DNA from: DAIDKA01 sp035503515
GTDB taxonomy: Bacteria > Pseudomonadota > Gammaproteobacteria > Steroidobacterales > Steroidobacteraceae
NCBI GenBank assembly: GCA_035503515.1
Contig: DATJTJ010000036.1
Coordinates: 62,001 to 126,000 of the forward strand
Length of the DNA: 64,000 nt
Direction of reading: 5' to 3'
Shown here: one piece after another, positions 1 through 10,759 of the stretch
Layout: each line of letters begins with the position of its first letter
How positions within the stretch are numbered: position 1 is the stretch's first letter
Notes under the pieces: generated by a model
Databases searched by the model: none
Told to the model about the DNA's origin: nothing
Seen by the model: only the letters and a program-made list of their open reading frames with translations
Translations under genes and position numbers: made by a program

Positions 1-433
1 TGCCCTGGCTGCCGATGTAGATCCATGAGCCCGCCGTCATCTGCCCGAACATCATCAGCCCCCGCCGGTCCAGCTCGTTGAAGTGCTCCCAGGTCGCCCA
101 GTGCGGCACCAGGTTGGAGTTGGCGATCAGGACCCGCGGGGCATCGGCGTGGGTGCGGAAAATGCCGACCGGCTTGCCCGACTGGATGAGCAGCGTCTCA
201 TCCCCGCCGAGGCTCCTCAGGCACTCCACGATGCGTTCGTAGCACTCCCAGTTGCGGGCCGCGCGGCCGATGCCGCCATAGACGACCAGATCCTCGGGCC
301 GCTCGGCCACCGCCGGATCAAGGTTGTTCATGAGCATGCGCAGCGGCGCCTCGGTGAGCCAGCTGCGCGCGCTCAGGGTGCTCCCGTGCGGGGCGCGGAT
401 GGTGTGGGAAGCCGGGATGGGGGTATGCGTCAT
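1..433 (-). CDS. hutU: Urocanate hydratase, N-terminal part (cut by window edge)
   Basis: The 144 visible residues, read leftward from the ATG at 433, match the N-terminus of urocanate hydratase, the cytosolic NAD+-dependent enzyme that converts urocanate to imidazolone propionate in histidine degradation. Family landmarks are the early R-x-P-x-G-x-x-L stretch, the segment DLVVYGGIGRAARNW and the segment RAxRVLIANSNLVPHWATW-like around residues 98-115. The rest of the roughly 550-residue protein lies beyond position 1. It starts 10 bp after the end of hutC on the same strand, so the two form an operon under HutC control. There is no frameshift in the visible part. Confidence 0.95.
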   Translation of the reverse strand, partial: MTHTPIPASHTIRAPHGSTLSARSWLTEAPLRMLMNNLDPAVAERPEDLVVYGGIGRAARNWECYERIVECLRSLGGDETLLIQSGKPVGIFRTHADAPRVLIANSNLVPHWATWEHFNELDRRGLMMFGQMTAGSWIYIGSQG

Positions 434-443
434 GCCCTGTGTC

Positions 444-1148
444 CTAGGGATTGAAACGGCCCTGAAGTTCGAACCGTGAAGCCGGGTGGGTCAGCGTGAC
501 GGTGCTGGCCACCGCGCCGCGGGTCCAGGTGCGCCGCCTCAGCACCAGGCACGGTTCGCTCGCGTCCATCTGCAGCAGCCGCGCCGTGTCCGCGTCGGTG
601 CGCGCCGCCTGCACAATGTGCTCCACGCCCTCGAGCGGCGCCACCTGCATCAGGTACGCGTTCGGGGTCGTGACCGTGAAATCCTGGCTGAGGTACCCGG
701 GCGCGACCGCCGGATTCACATGCCGGTCCTCGAGCTGCAGCGGCAGGCCGTTCTCCAGGTGCACCAGCCGCGTATGGTAGAGCTCGTGTCCGCAGCGCAG
801 GTTGAACCTGGCGGCCAGCTCCGCGGCGGCGATGCAGGGTTCGTGGGCGATGAGCCGCGCGCTGTGTACGTGTCCGCGCCCGAGGATCTCATCGGCAATG
901 TTGCGGATGGCCAGCGGGTGGCCCTGGGCGCGGCGGTCGGCCACGAAGGTGCCCACGCCCTGCACCCGGTTGAGATATCCGGCCGCCGTCAGCTCACGCA
1001 GGGCCCGGTTGACGGTCATGCGGGAGGCGCCCAGCTCGCGCACCAGCTCGTTCTCCGAGGGGATGCGCTGCGATGCGCCCCAGTCGCCGCGGGCGATGCG
1101 CTCCCGGATGAGGCTCTTGATGCGCTCATACAACGGGAAGGGATGCAT
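444..1148 (-). CDS. hutC: HutC, GntR-family histidine-utilisation repressor
   Basis: A 234-residue GntR/HutC regulator. Residues 1-70 form the winged helix-turn-helix (PSENELVRELGASRMTVNRA), and residues 90-230 form the UTRA ligand-binding domain (LEDRHVNP, TxPNAYLM, LVLRRRTW). HutC proteins repress hut genes and release DNA when bound to urocanate. I chose the ATG at 1148 (MHPFPLYERIK), because the longer reading frame runs upstream through the palindromic operator. The gene is followed by hutU after 10 bp. Autoregulation is likely because the operator at 1165-1178 lies just in front of the start. Confidence 0.93.
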   Translation of the reverse strand: MHPFPLYERIKSLIRERIARGDWGASQRIPSENELVRELGASRMTVNRALRELTAAGYLNRVQGVGTFVADRRAQGHPLAIRNIADEILGRGHVHSARLIAHEPCIAAAELAARFNLRCGHELYHTRLVHLENGLPLQLEDRHVNPAVAPGYLSQDFTVTTPNAYLMQVAPLEGVEHIVQAARTDADTARLLQMDASEPCLVLRRRTWTRGAVASTVTLTHPASRFELQGRFNP

Positions 1149-1164
1149 CCGCTGATTATCTATG

Positions 1165-1178
1165 CTTGTATATACAAG
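1165..1178. promoter_or_regulatory. HutC operator palindrome
   Basis: CTTGTATATACAAG is a perfect 14-bp palindrome 16 bp upstream of the hutC start, and it contains the TGTATATACA core known for HutC operators. On the minus strand a TTGCTA / TAGATA pair with about 16 bp spacing brackets it, so a bound repressor would block hutC-hutU transcription. The divergent ABC exporter starts only 39 bp away on the other side and could be affected too. Confidence 0.85.
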
Positions 1179-1216
1179 TAGCAAGCTACCGCATTGCACT
1201 ACACTGAACCCGCCGC

Positions 1217-3093
<1,877 letters not shown>

Positions 3094-3097
<4 letters not shown>

Positions 3098-4101
3098 GCA
3101 AACCCGATCCCCGCACCGCGCCCTTCGGCAGCGTATTCACCGACCTCATGGCCGTCGCCACCTACCGGGAGGGCGCCTGGTCCTCCTTCGAGCTGACGCC
3201 CCTGCATGCCCTGGCCCTGCACCCGGCCGCGCACGCGCTGCACTACTGCAGCTCCTGCTTCGAGGGCTTCAAGGCCTATCGCCGCAGCGACGGCGGCGTT
3301 CATATCTTCCGCATGGACCGGCACCTCGAACGGCTGCGGCAGAGCGCGCGGCTGCTGGTGCTGCCCGAGCCGGACGCCGGCCTGGTGCGCAGCATGGTGC
3401 TGGCGCTGGTCGATCGCAGCCGCGGCGAGGTGCCCGAGTCGCCCGGCTCGCTGTACCTGCGGCCGCTGCTGTTCGGCACGACGCCCAACATCGGCGCCGC
3501 CGCCACGCCGGCCGACCAGGCGACCCTGGTGGTGATGGCGAGCCCGGTGTGGGATTACTTTGCCGGCGGCATGAAACCGCTGCGCATCCTGATGGAGCCG
3601 GCGCCGCGCTCGGCGCCGCACCTGGGCGTGGTCAAGACCGGTGGCAACTACGCGGCGGCGCTCGGGCCGACCCTGGCGGCGCGCCGCGAGCACAAGGCCG
3701 ACCAGGTCCTGTTCTGTCCGGACGGCGAGGTGCAGGAGACCGGTGCCGCCAATTTCCTGCTGGTGCGCGACCGGCAGATCCTCACGCGCAGCCTCGATTC
3801 CACGTTCCTGCATGGCGTGACGCGCGATTCGCTGCTGACGCTGGCCCGGGACATGGGCTACAACGTCGAGGAGCGCGTGGTGACGGTGGCGGAAACCCTC
3901 GAATGGGTTACCCATGGCGAAGCGGCCCTGTCGGGAACCGCCGCCGTGCTGGCGGGCGTGGGCACGCTGATCCACCAGGGGCGGGAGGTGCAGGTCGCGG
4001 ACGGCGGCGTCGGCCCGGTGACACGGGCGCTGCGCGCCGCGCTGGTGGATGTGCAGCGCGGCGTGACACCTGACCGCTTCGGATGGCTCACGCCGGTCTG
4101 A
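3094..4101 (+). CDS. ilvE: Branched-chain amino acid aminotransferase
   Basis: A 335-residue fold-type IV PLP aminotransferase interconverting Leu/Ile/Val and their 2-oxo acids with glutamate/2-oxoglutarate. The PLP lysine is K181 in VVKTGGNYAA, and the EVQETGAANFLL segment that follows is typical of the long (eukaryote-like) BCAT form. Early HYCSSCFEGFKAYR also fits. It overlaps the ABC exporter by 4 bp and is followed after 16 bp by the branched-chain 2-oxoacid dehydrogenase genes, so it probably feeds 2-oxo acids to that complex for iso-branched fatty acid synthesis or amino acid breakdown. Confidence 0.9.
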
Positions 4102-4117
4102 CGCAGAAAGGACGAGG

Positions 4118-5353
4118 GTGCCGCGACTGCACGTCCCTCATCCGCCGGCCCGGCCGGGCGAGACCCCTGACTTCAGCTATCTGCAGACCTCGCCCGCCGG
4201 ATCGCTCACCCGGCCGGACGTCACGGCGACCCTGACCGAAACCGAGTTCCTGTCCACCGGCATGGTCAGGGTACTGGCCGACGACCACGCCGCGCTCGGT
4301 CCCTGGAACCCGCATCTGGAGCCCCAGGAGCTGCAGGTCGGCCTGCGTCACATGCTGCTGACGCGGCTGTTCGATCAGCGCATGCAGAACATCCAGCGGC
4401 AGGGCCGGATCTCCTTCTACATCCGCTCCCTGGGCGAGGAGGCCGTGTCGGTGGCCCAGGCCATGGCCCTGCGTCCCGACGACATGCTGTTCCCGGCCTA
4501 TCGCAACCAGGGCCTGCACGTCGCGCGCGGCCACAACATCGTCGAACTGATGTGCCAGTGCCTGTCCAATACCCGCGATCCCTGCAAGGGGCGGCAGATG
4601 CCCATCATGTATCACTGGGCCTCGGGCAACATTTTCTCCATCTCCGGTAATCTCGCCACCCAGTATCCGCAGGCGGTGGGCTGGGCGATGGCCTCGGCGC
4701 TGAAGGGCGAGGACCGGATCGCCGCCGCCTGGATGGGCGAGGGCAGCAGCGCCGAGGCGGATTTCCACCACGGCATGACCTTCGCCGCCGTCTATCGGGC
4801 GCCGGTGATCCTCAACATCGTCAACAACCAGTGGGCGATTTCGACCTTCCAGGGATTCGCCGGCGGTGAACAGCGCAGTTTCGCCGCGCGCGGGCCCGGC
4901 TACGGCATCCCCGGCATCCGCGTCGACGGCAATGACTTCCTGGCGCTGCATGCCGTGACCTCGTGGGCGGCGGAACGGGCCCGCCGCGGCGCGGGTCCGA
5001 CCCTGATCGAGCCGGTCACGTACCGTGCCGCCGCCCACTCCACCAGCGATGACCCGGCGCGCTACCGCCCCAAGGATGACTGGCAGGCCTGGCCTCTGGG
5101 CGATCCGGTCGAGCGGCTCAAACAGCATCTGATCGCGATCGGCGAATGGTCGGTGGAACGCCACGACCAACTCGTCCGCGAACTCGATGCGCATGTGGCG
5201 GCCTGCTGGCAGGAAGCACAGCGCGCCGGCACCATGACCGACGGGCCACGCCTGGACCCGCGCACGATGTTCGATGACGTCCTGGCCGTCACGCCGCCGC
5301 ACCTGGTGCGGCAACGCCAGGAACTGGACCAGGAAATCGAACAATCCCAGTAA
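4118..5353 (+). CDS. bkdA1: Branched-chain 2-oxoacid dehydrogenase E1 alpha subunit
   Basis: 411 residues, thiamine-diphosphate-dependent E1 alpha subunit. It resembles the mitochondrial BCKDH alpha chain, with FSYLQTSPAG near the N-terminus, MPIMYHWAS, and the ThDP-binding MGEGSSAEADFHHG segment near residue 205 followed by NIVNNQWAIST. The complex oxidatively decarboxylates 2-oxoisovalerate, 2-oxoisocaproate and 2-oxo-3-methylvalerate to acyl-CoAs. The GTG at 4118 is chosen because AAAGGA lies just upstream and no ATG gives the expected N-terminus. First of three complex genes; spacing to the beta gene is 16 bp. Confidence 0.93.
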   Translation: MPRLHVPHPPARPGETPDFSYLQTSPAGSLTRPDVTATLTETEFLSTGMVRVLADDHAALGPWNPHLEPQELQVGLRHMLLTRLFDQRMQNIQRQGRISFYIRSLGEEAVSVAQAMALRPDDMLFPAYRNQGLHVARGHNIVELMCQCLSNTRDPCKGRQMPIMYHWASGNIFSISGNLATQYPQAVGWAMASALKGEDRIAAAWMGEGSSAEADFHHGMTFAAVYRAPVILNIVNNQWAISTFQGFAGGEQRSFAARGPGYGIPGIRVDGNDFLALHAVTSWAAERARRGAGPTLIEPVTYRAAAHSTSDDPARYRPKDDWQAWPLGDPVERLKQHLIAIGEWSVERHDQLVRELDAHVAACWQEAQRAGTMTDGPRLDPRTMFDDVLAVTPPHLVRQRQELDQEIEQSQ

Positions 5354-5369
5354 GGCCGCGATAGCCACC

Positions 5370-6386
5370 ATGCCGCAGATGAACATGATCCAGGCGATCA
5401 ACTCCGCATTGGACGTGATGCTGGAGCGCGATTCCAACGTCGTGCTGATGGGGGAGGATGTCGGTTACTTCGGCGGCGTGTTCCGCTGCACCGACGGACT
5501 GCAGCGCAAGTACGGCGAGCAACGGGTGCTGGATACACCCATCGCCGAGGGCGGCATCGTGGGCGCGGCCATCGGCATGGGCGTGCACGGACTCAAGCCG
5601 GTGGTGGAAATCCAGTTCGCCGACTACGCCTACCCGGCGTTCGACCAGATCGTGAGCGAGCTCGCCCGGCTGCGCTATCGCACCGCCGGGGAGTTCCACG
5701 CGGCCGTGACGGTGCGCATGCCCTGCGGCGGTGGCATCCGCGGCGGCCAGACGCATTCGCAGAGTCCGGAGGGCATCTTCACGCATGTCTGCGGCATCAA
5801 GGTCGTGATGCCCTCGAACCCCTACGATGCCAAGGGGCTGCTGATCAGCGCGATCGAGGACGAGGACCCGGTGATCTTCTTCGAACCCAAGCGCATCTAC
5901 AGCGGCCCCTTCGACGGCGAGCCGGAGAAGGCGGCCGTGCCCTGGAGCGCGCATCCCCGCGGCGACGTGCCGGCCGGCTACTACACCGTGCCACTGTCGC
6001 GCGCCGAAATCGTCAGGGCCGGCAAGGACGTGACCCTCGTGGCCTACGGCACGATGGTGCACGTCGCGCAGGCCGCCGTGAACCACAGCGGCATCGACGC
6101 CGAGATCATCGACCTGCGCACGCTCTCGCCGCTGGATACAGGCACTCTGTGCGAATCGGTGAATCGCACGGGCCGCTGCGTGATCGTGCACGAGGCCACC
6201 CGCTTCGGCGGTTTCGGCGCGGAGCTTTCCGCCACGGTGCAGGAAGCCTGCTTCTGGAACCTGCTGGCGCCGATCGAGCGGGTGACCGGGTGGGATACCC
6301 CCTATCCGCATGCGTTCGAGTGGGAATACTTTCCGGGCCCGGGGCGCATTGCCGCGGCACTGGCCCGGGTGATGGAGGCCCGATGA
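5370..6386 (+). CDS. bkdA2: Branched-chain 2-oxoacid dehydrogenase E1 beta subunit
   Basis: 338 residues, transketolase-type beta subunit that forms the alpha2beta2 E1 heterotetramer with the preceding gene product. Landmarks are MNMIQAINSALD, LMGEDVGYFGGVFR, DTPIAEGGIVG, the GGGIRGGQTHSQSPE loop and the C-terminal transketolase domain with EIIDLRTLSPLD. The start at 5370 (MPQMNMIQ) gives the usual N-terminus; a longer frame would run back into bkdA1. The last codons overlap the E2 start by 4 bp (ATGA), indicating coupled translation. Confidence 0.93.
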   Translation: MPQMNMIQAINSALDVMLERDSNVVLMGEDVGYFGGVFRCTDGLQRKYGEQRVLDTPIAEGGIVGAAIGMGVHGLKPVVEIQFADYAYPAFDQIVSELARLRYRTAGEFHAAVTVRMPCGGGIRGGQTHSQSPEGIFTHVCGIKVVMPSNPYDAKGLLISAIEDEDPVIFFEPKRIYSGPFDGEPEKAAVPWSAHPRGDVPAGYYTVPLSRAEIVRAGKDVTLVAYGTMVHVAQAAVNHSGIDAEIIDLRTLSPLDTGTLCESVNRTGRCVIVHEATRFGGFGAELSATVQEACFWNLLAPIERVTGWDTPYPHAFEWEYFPGPGRIAAALARVMEAR

Positions 6387-7594
6387 GCCGCTACGTGTTC
6401 AAGCTCCCCGACCTGGGCGAGGGCGCGGTCGATGCCGAAATCGTCGCCTGGCGCGTCAGCGCCGGCGAAGAGGTGCGCGAGGATCAGCCGCTGGTGGAAA
6501 TGCTGACGCAGAAAGCGACCGTGGAGGTGCCCGCGCCGGTGACGGGCCGCGTGCTCAGCACCACGGGCGGCCCGGGCGAGCGCGTCGCGGTGGGCGCCGA
6601 ACTCGCCGTTTTCGAGACCGACGCCGAGGCGCGCGCCGCAGCCGCGCAACCGGCGACCGCTGCGCCGCCGAAGTCTGCCCCGGCAGCGCCCGCAGCCTCC
6701 GCACCTGCCGCCGTCGCCGAGACCGCCGCCGATCCGCGGCGGGTGGCGACCTCACCGGCCATCCGCCGCCGCGCCCGCGATGCCGGGATCGATCTCACCA
6801 CCATCGCCGGCAGCGGACCGCATGGCCGGGTCGTGCTGCAGGACCTGGAGGCGCGCCTGCAGGCCGGGCGCGTGCCGGCGCGCGATGCGGATGAGGGCGG
6901 CCCCGACATCCGTGAGATTCCGGTGATCGGCCTGCGGCGGCTGATCGCCGAGCAGGTTGCGGCGAGTGCGCGCGACATCCCGCATTTCGCGTACGTGGAG
7001 GAAGTGGACATGACCGCGCTCGAGTCGCTGCGCCAGCGTCTGAATGCGGAAACGGACGGCGGCGTGGCCCTCACGTACCTGCCCTTCATCGTGCGCGGGC
7101 TGATCCGCGCGCTCGCCCGTCATCCCCAGTGCAATGCCCGCTACGACGCCGCGCGTCAGCTGCTGCTGCAGCATCGCGCCGTGCACGTTGGCATCGCCGT
7201 GCAGACACCGCAGGGACTGAAGGTGCCGGTGGTCCGGGACGCCCAGAAACTCTCGCTGCGGGAGATCGATGCGGAGATCCGCCGCCTGAGCGCCGCCGCG
7301 CGCGACGGCCGCGCCCGACCCCAGGAGCTGACCGGCTCCACCATCACGGTCACCAGTCTCGGCAAACTCGGCGGCATCGCCTCGACGCCCATCATCAACC
7401 AGCCGGAACTCGCCATCATCGGCATCAACCGCGCCGTGGAGCGGCCGGTGGTGCAGGGCAATGCCATCGTCATCCGGCGCATGATGAACCTGTCCTCGAG
7501 CTTCGATCACCGGTTCATCGACGGCTTCGATGCGGCGCGGCTGATACAGTCACTGCGTGAAGGGCTGGAGCAGCCGGCGCTGCTGTTCATGTAG
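6383..7594 (+). CDS. bkdB: Branched-chain 2-oxoacid dehydrogenase E2, dihydrolipoyl acyltransferase
   Basis: 403 residues. The lipoyl domain (1-78) carries the lipoylated K44 in MLTQKAT. An alanine/proline-rich linker follows, then a peripheral-subunit-binding domain (about 110-150, TSPAIRRRARDAGIDL and GSGPHGRV). The catalytic acyltransferase domain ends with SFDHRFIDG, where H376 and D380 are the acyl-transfer residues. It moves the acyl group from E1 to CoA and forms the complex core. There is no E3 (dihydrolipoamide dehydrogenase) gene next to it, so the complex presumably borrows E3 from elsewhere. The start overlaps bkdA2 by 4 bp. Confidence 0.93.
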   Translation: MSRYVFKLPDLGEGAVDAEIVAWRVSAGEEVREDQPLVEMLTQKATVEVPAPVTGRVLSTTGGPGERVAVGAELAVFETDAEARAAAAQPATAAPPKSAPAAPAASAPAAVAETAADPRRVATSPAIRRRARDAGIDLTTIAGSGPHGRVVLQDLEARLQAGRVPARDADEGGPDIREIPVIGLRRLIAEQVAASARDIPHFAYVEEVDMTALESLRQRLNAETDGGVALTYLPFIVRGLIRALARHPQCNARYDAARQLLLQHRAVHVGIAVQTPQGLKVPVVRDAQKLSLREIDAEIRRLSAAARDGRARPQELTGSTITVTSLGKLGGIASTPIINQPELAIIGINRAVERPVVQGNAIVIRRMMNLSSSFDHRFIDGFDAARLIQSLREGLEQPALLFM

Positions 7595-7602
7595 CCGCCG
7601 CT

Positions 7603-8433
7603 TCAGTCGGCGAAGCCCAGTCCCCAGCCGCCGTCGATGGTGATCTGCTGGCCGGTGACGTAGGCGGAACCGGGCGAGGCCAGGAACAGCGCCAGCCCCT
7701 TGAGGTCATCGGGGAAGCCCACGCGGTGCATCGGTATGAACCGGCCCACCGTGGCCTGGGTTTCGGGTTTCTTGGCGTGGCCACCCCCGATGTTGGTGAC
7801 GATGAACCCCGGCGCGATCGCATTCACGGTGATGCCGTAGGCGGCCAGTTCCAGTGCGACGCAGCGGGTGAGATGGAAGGCGCCGGCCTTGGCGGCCATG
7901 TACGCGGAGCCGATGGCCGGTTCGACCTTGTCCGCGGCCAGCGAGGTCGTGACGATGATCCGGCCCGAGCGCCGCGGGCGCATGTGCCGCGCCGCCGCGC
8001 GCAACGTTGCGAAGACGCCGTTGAGGTTCACGTCGATGACGCGGTTCCAGCGCTCGTCGGTATAGTTTTCCAGGGCCCCTTCGGTCACGCGCTTGCGGTC
8101 ATCGCCCACCCAGCCGTCCACGAATCCCGGCCCGGAGTCGACGCCGGCGTTGGCGAATACCACGTCCAGACGCCCGTAGAGTGCGGCCGCGGCATCGATG
8201 GCCGCATCGAGGGCCGCATGATCGGTGACATTGACGGCGACGCCGCGCACCTCATGGCCCGCCGCGGTCAGCCGTGCGGCCTGGTCCGCCACTTGCCGTG
8301 CGTCAAGGTCCAGCAGGGTCACGCGTGCGCCGTTTTCGGCCAGCGCCTCGGCATAGGCCAGACCCAGACCACTGGCCCCTCCGGTCACCACCACTCCATA
8401 GCCACGGACCGCGAACAGTTCTGAAATCTGCAT
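7603..8433 (-). CDS. Short-chain dehydrogenase/reductase
   Basis: 276 residues, classical SDR with Rossmann motif TGGASGLG near residue 13, D-x-D for NAD(H) preference in LLDLDAR, FANAGVD, catalytic Ser in VTTSLA and the catalytic pair in YMAAK, and the C-terminal DGGWGLGFAD. Substrate unknown; a secondary alcohol or 3-hydroxyacyl substrate is plausible. An insertion around residues 100-125 (VDGWVGDDRKRVTEG) lengthens the usual active-site region. The start at 8433 follows AGAGGGTG. It converges with bkdB, leaving 8 bp between the stops, and is not part of that operon. Confidence 0.85.
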   Translation of the reverse strand: MQISELFAVRGYGVVVTGGASGLGLAYAEALAENGARVTLLDLDARQVADQAARLTAAGHEVRGVAVNVTDHAALDAAIDAAAALYGRLDVVFANAGVDSGPGFVDGWVGDDRKRVTEGALENYTDERWNRVIDVNLNGVFATLRAAARHMRPRRSGRIIVTTSLAADKVEPAIGSAYMAAKAGAFHLTRCVALELAAYGITVNAIAPGFIVTNIGGGHAKKPETQATVGRFIPMHRVGFPDDLKGLALFLASPGSAYVTGQQITIDGGWGLGFAD

Positions 8434-8488
8434 TGCCGCACCCTCTTTTCCGGACCCTTCGATCGGGGGCGGCATATTACAATGAAGC

Positions 8489-9349
8489 ATGCGATTGCGG
8501 TCCTGTCGTCCGATTCTGCTCATTGCCGCCGGCACCTTTCTCGGCGCGGCCTACGCGGCAGCGCCCGGCCCCCAGGCCGGACTGTCGCCGGATCAGCGGC
8601 CGGTGCTGATGCTGCAACCTCCGCATGGACCGTTGTTGCTGGTACGCCGTGCGGCAGATCTGCCGCAGTCCGACCGGCGCCGCAGCCTCCCCGCGGCGTG
8701 GCGGACCAACGAGCCGGACCGCGGCTTCGGCCAGGCGCTGCTGATGCAGCTGTCCCAGGCCTCCGCCAACTGGCCGTGGCGGACGCTGATCGTGAGCAGT
8801 TCGGGACCGGAAAGCGACAGCCAGCTGCAGTCCCTGATGGGGCAGGATGCGGTCATCGCGGCCGTCGATGACGAGCTCGTGGACCTGAAGGGCCGGGTGC
8901 AGCTGCAGGTGACCATGCGGCTGGTGACGGTCCGGGCCATTGCGACCACGCATGAAACCCGGGTGCGCACCCGGGTGGATTACCTTGCTGCGCCGCTCAC
9001 CGGCAACAGCGCCAGGCCCCGTCGCAGCCGGGCGCATTTCGTCAGGGACGGGGCGCTCGATGAGCAGGTCAGCACGGCCGCGACCGATCTGAGCCATTTT
9101 CTGGCGACGATTGTGGCGCGCGTCTCGGTTCCCGAGAGCCTGCATCCGCACAATCCCAGCCTGGGCGAGCTGGGCCTGCATCCGGTGTGCGGTGTATGTC
9201 GCGCCTCCGACCCGGTGGTCTATGAACAGCCCGGACGGGTCTGGGTAGGGATCGGCAAGCTCCCCGGAACCATTCTGGCGTTGCCGCTGACGACGCGACG
9301 CCCGATCAGCCATGGGCCGCGGACGGATCGCGCGCCGACAGGACCTTAG
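8489..9349 (+). CDS. Secreted protein of unknown function
   Basis: 286 residues and not recognised. The first 24 residues (MRLRSCRPILLIAAGTFLGA, then AYAA) look like a Sec signal peptide, so the protein is probably periplasmic or outer-envelope. The body alternates strands and charged helices without a known motif. A CGVC pair sits near residue 233, and the last 30 residues are basic and proline-rich. It is divergent from the SDR and ends 10 bp before the flavin reductase start, so the two could share a transcript. No function is proposed. Confidence 0.6.
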   Translation: MRLRSCRPILLIAAGTFLGAAYAAAPGPQAGLSPDQRPVLMLQPPHGPLLLVRRAADLPQSDRRRSLPAAWRTNEPDRGFGQALLMQLSQASANWPWRTLIVSSSGPESDSQLQSLMGQDAVIAAVDDELVDLKGRVQLQVTMRLVTVRAIATTHETRVRTRVDYLAAPLTGNSARPRRSRAHFVRDGALDEQVSTAATDLSHFLATIVARVSVPESLHPHNPSLGELGLHPVCGVCRASDPVVYEQPGRVWVGIGKLPGTILALPLTTRRPISHGPRTDRAPTGP

Positions 9350-9359
9350 GAGAGTGAGT

Positions 9360-9902
9360 TTGGACTCCAGGCAATTCCGCGAGATCATCGGCCTGTACGC
9401 GACGGGGGTGACCATCGTCGTCGCGGAGGTCCGCGGCCAGGTGCACGCGATGACGGCCAACTCCGTGACCTCCGTATCGCTCGATCCGCTGCTGATGTTG
9501 TTCTGTCCGTCGCGCAAGGCCCGGATGGCCCAGGACCTCGAGGGGCTCACCCGCTTCTCGATCAACATCCTGCGCCAGGACCAGCAGGCCCTCTCGACCT
9601 ATTTCGCCGGGGGCTGGAAGGAAGCCGCGCCGCCGCCTTTCAAGTTCGTGGACAGTGCCGGCGGACCGCGGCTGCAGGGGGCGCTGGCCACCATCGGCTG
9701 CCGCACCCACAGCATCAGTGAAGCCGGTGACCACTACCTGGTCCTGGGAGAGGTGACTTTCCTGCACAAGGGCATCACCCCGCTGCAGCCGCTGCTGTTC
9801 GTTTCAGGCAAGTACCGCCGCGTGGATTTCAGCGAAGGCGTGGCGGCGCCGGATCTGGCGGATGTCGAGGACGAGCCGCCGCATATCTTCTACGATCACT
9901 AG
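9360..9902 (+). CDS. Flavin reductase-like protein
   Basis: 180 residues of the FMN-binding split-barrel flavin reductase family (HpaC/RutF/ActVB type): YATGVTIVVAEVRG, then AMTANSVTSVSLDPLLMLFC and the C-terminal LLFVSGKYRRV. Such proteins reduce FMN or FAD with NAD(P)H, usually to feed a monooxygenase; no monooxygenase is nearby. The start chosen is the TTG at 9360 because AGGAGAG at 9348-9354 is at ideal distance; an ATG at 9312 would lie inside the previous gene. Its stop shares the palindrome CTAG with the stop of the convergent hyi gene. Confidence 0.82.
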   Translation: MDSRQFREIIGLYATGVTIVVAEVRGQVHAMTANSVTSVSLDPLLMLFCPSRKARMAQDLEGLTRFSINILRQDQQALSTYFAGGWKEAAPPPFKFVDSAGGPRLQGALATIGCRTHSISEAGDHYLVLGEVTFLHKGITPLQPLLFVSGKYRRVDFSEGVAAPDLADVEDEPPHIFYDH

Positions 9903-10666
9903 CGCGCCGCGCGCATCCAGCCCAGGCCCGCCGCGGTGGTCGTGACGGGGTGGTACTCGGCGCCCACCCAACCGGCGTAGCCGCTGTCGCGGATCGTGCC
10001 GAATATCCCCGTGAAGTCGAGTCCGCCGGTTCCCGGCTCGTGACGGCCCGGACAGTCGGCGAACTGCACGTGCCGGATGCGCGGCAGCTGCTGCACGAAC
10101 GCCTGCGCCGGATCCAGTCCCAGCATGGCCGCATGGTAGACGTCGAACTGCAGACCGACTCCGGGATCCGTCGCCTCCAGAACTGAGGCCGCCACTTCAA
10201 AGTCCGTGACGCAATAGCCGGGTGCGCTGACCGGATTGATCACTTCGAGCAGCGGCTGCGTGCCGGCTACGCCGAGGATCTCGGCGGCGAGGGCGAGATT
10301 GTCCACGAGCCGCCCGATCGCCGCGGGCTGCTGTCCGGGCGATGTGCGGCCGGCCAGTACGTTGACCTGGCGTGCACCCAGCGCCTGCGCGTATTCGGCC
10401 GCGCGTTCGAGTTCGGCGCGGAACGCTGCCGCGCGCTGCGGCAGGCTGGCGGTGCCGAAAGTGGCCGGATCCTCGCCCAGCGGCGCGTTGATCAGGATCA
10501 CCTGCACGTCGGCGGCGCACGCCGCGCCTGTCAGAACGGCGGCCGTATGCTCGTAGGGGTTCTGGATTTCCACTGTCGGAAAGCCCGCTTCACGCGCCGC
10601 AGCGAAGCGCTCCAGCAGCGGTAATTCCCGGAAAAGCAGAGACAGGTTGGCGGAAAATCGCAGCAT
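9899..10666 (-). CDS. hyi: Hydroxypyruvate isomerase-like TIM-barrel protein
   Basis: 255 residues of the sugar phosphate isomerase/epimerase TIM-barrel family, closest in pattern to hydroxypyruvate isomerase Hyi/OtnI: LSLLFRELPLLERF at the start, LEVINPVSAPGYCV with the metal-binding Glu, LQFDVYHAAML, QFADCPGRHEPGTG and the final GAEYHP. Hyi interconverts hydroxypyruvate and tartronate semialdehyde in glyoxylate metabolism. No glyoxylate carboligase or tartronate semialdehyde reductase is seen nearby, so the exact substrate is open. It is divergent from the YXWGXW-type gene. Confidence 0.8.
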   Translation of the reverse strand: MLRFSANLSLLFRELPLLERFAAAREAGFPTVEIQNPYEHTAAVLTGAACAADVQVILINAPLGEDPATFGTASLPQRAAAFRAELERAAEYAQALGARQVNVLAGRTSPGQQPAAIGRLVDNLALAAEILGVAGTQPLLEVINPVSAPGYCVTDFEVAASVLEATDPGVGLQFDVYHAAMLGLDPAQAFVQQLPRIRHVQFADCPGRHEPGTGGLDFTGIFGTIRDSGYAGWVGAEYHPVTTTAAGLGWMRAAR

Positions 10667-10759
10667 CGGTCGATCCTTGCCGGCGTCGTCGCAACGGGCA
10701 CAATGTAAACAAAGGTGATCGCTTGACGTTAGTATGTTTGCATATCGACGAGGTGCACC

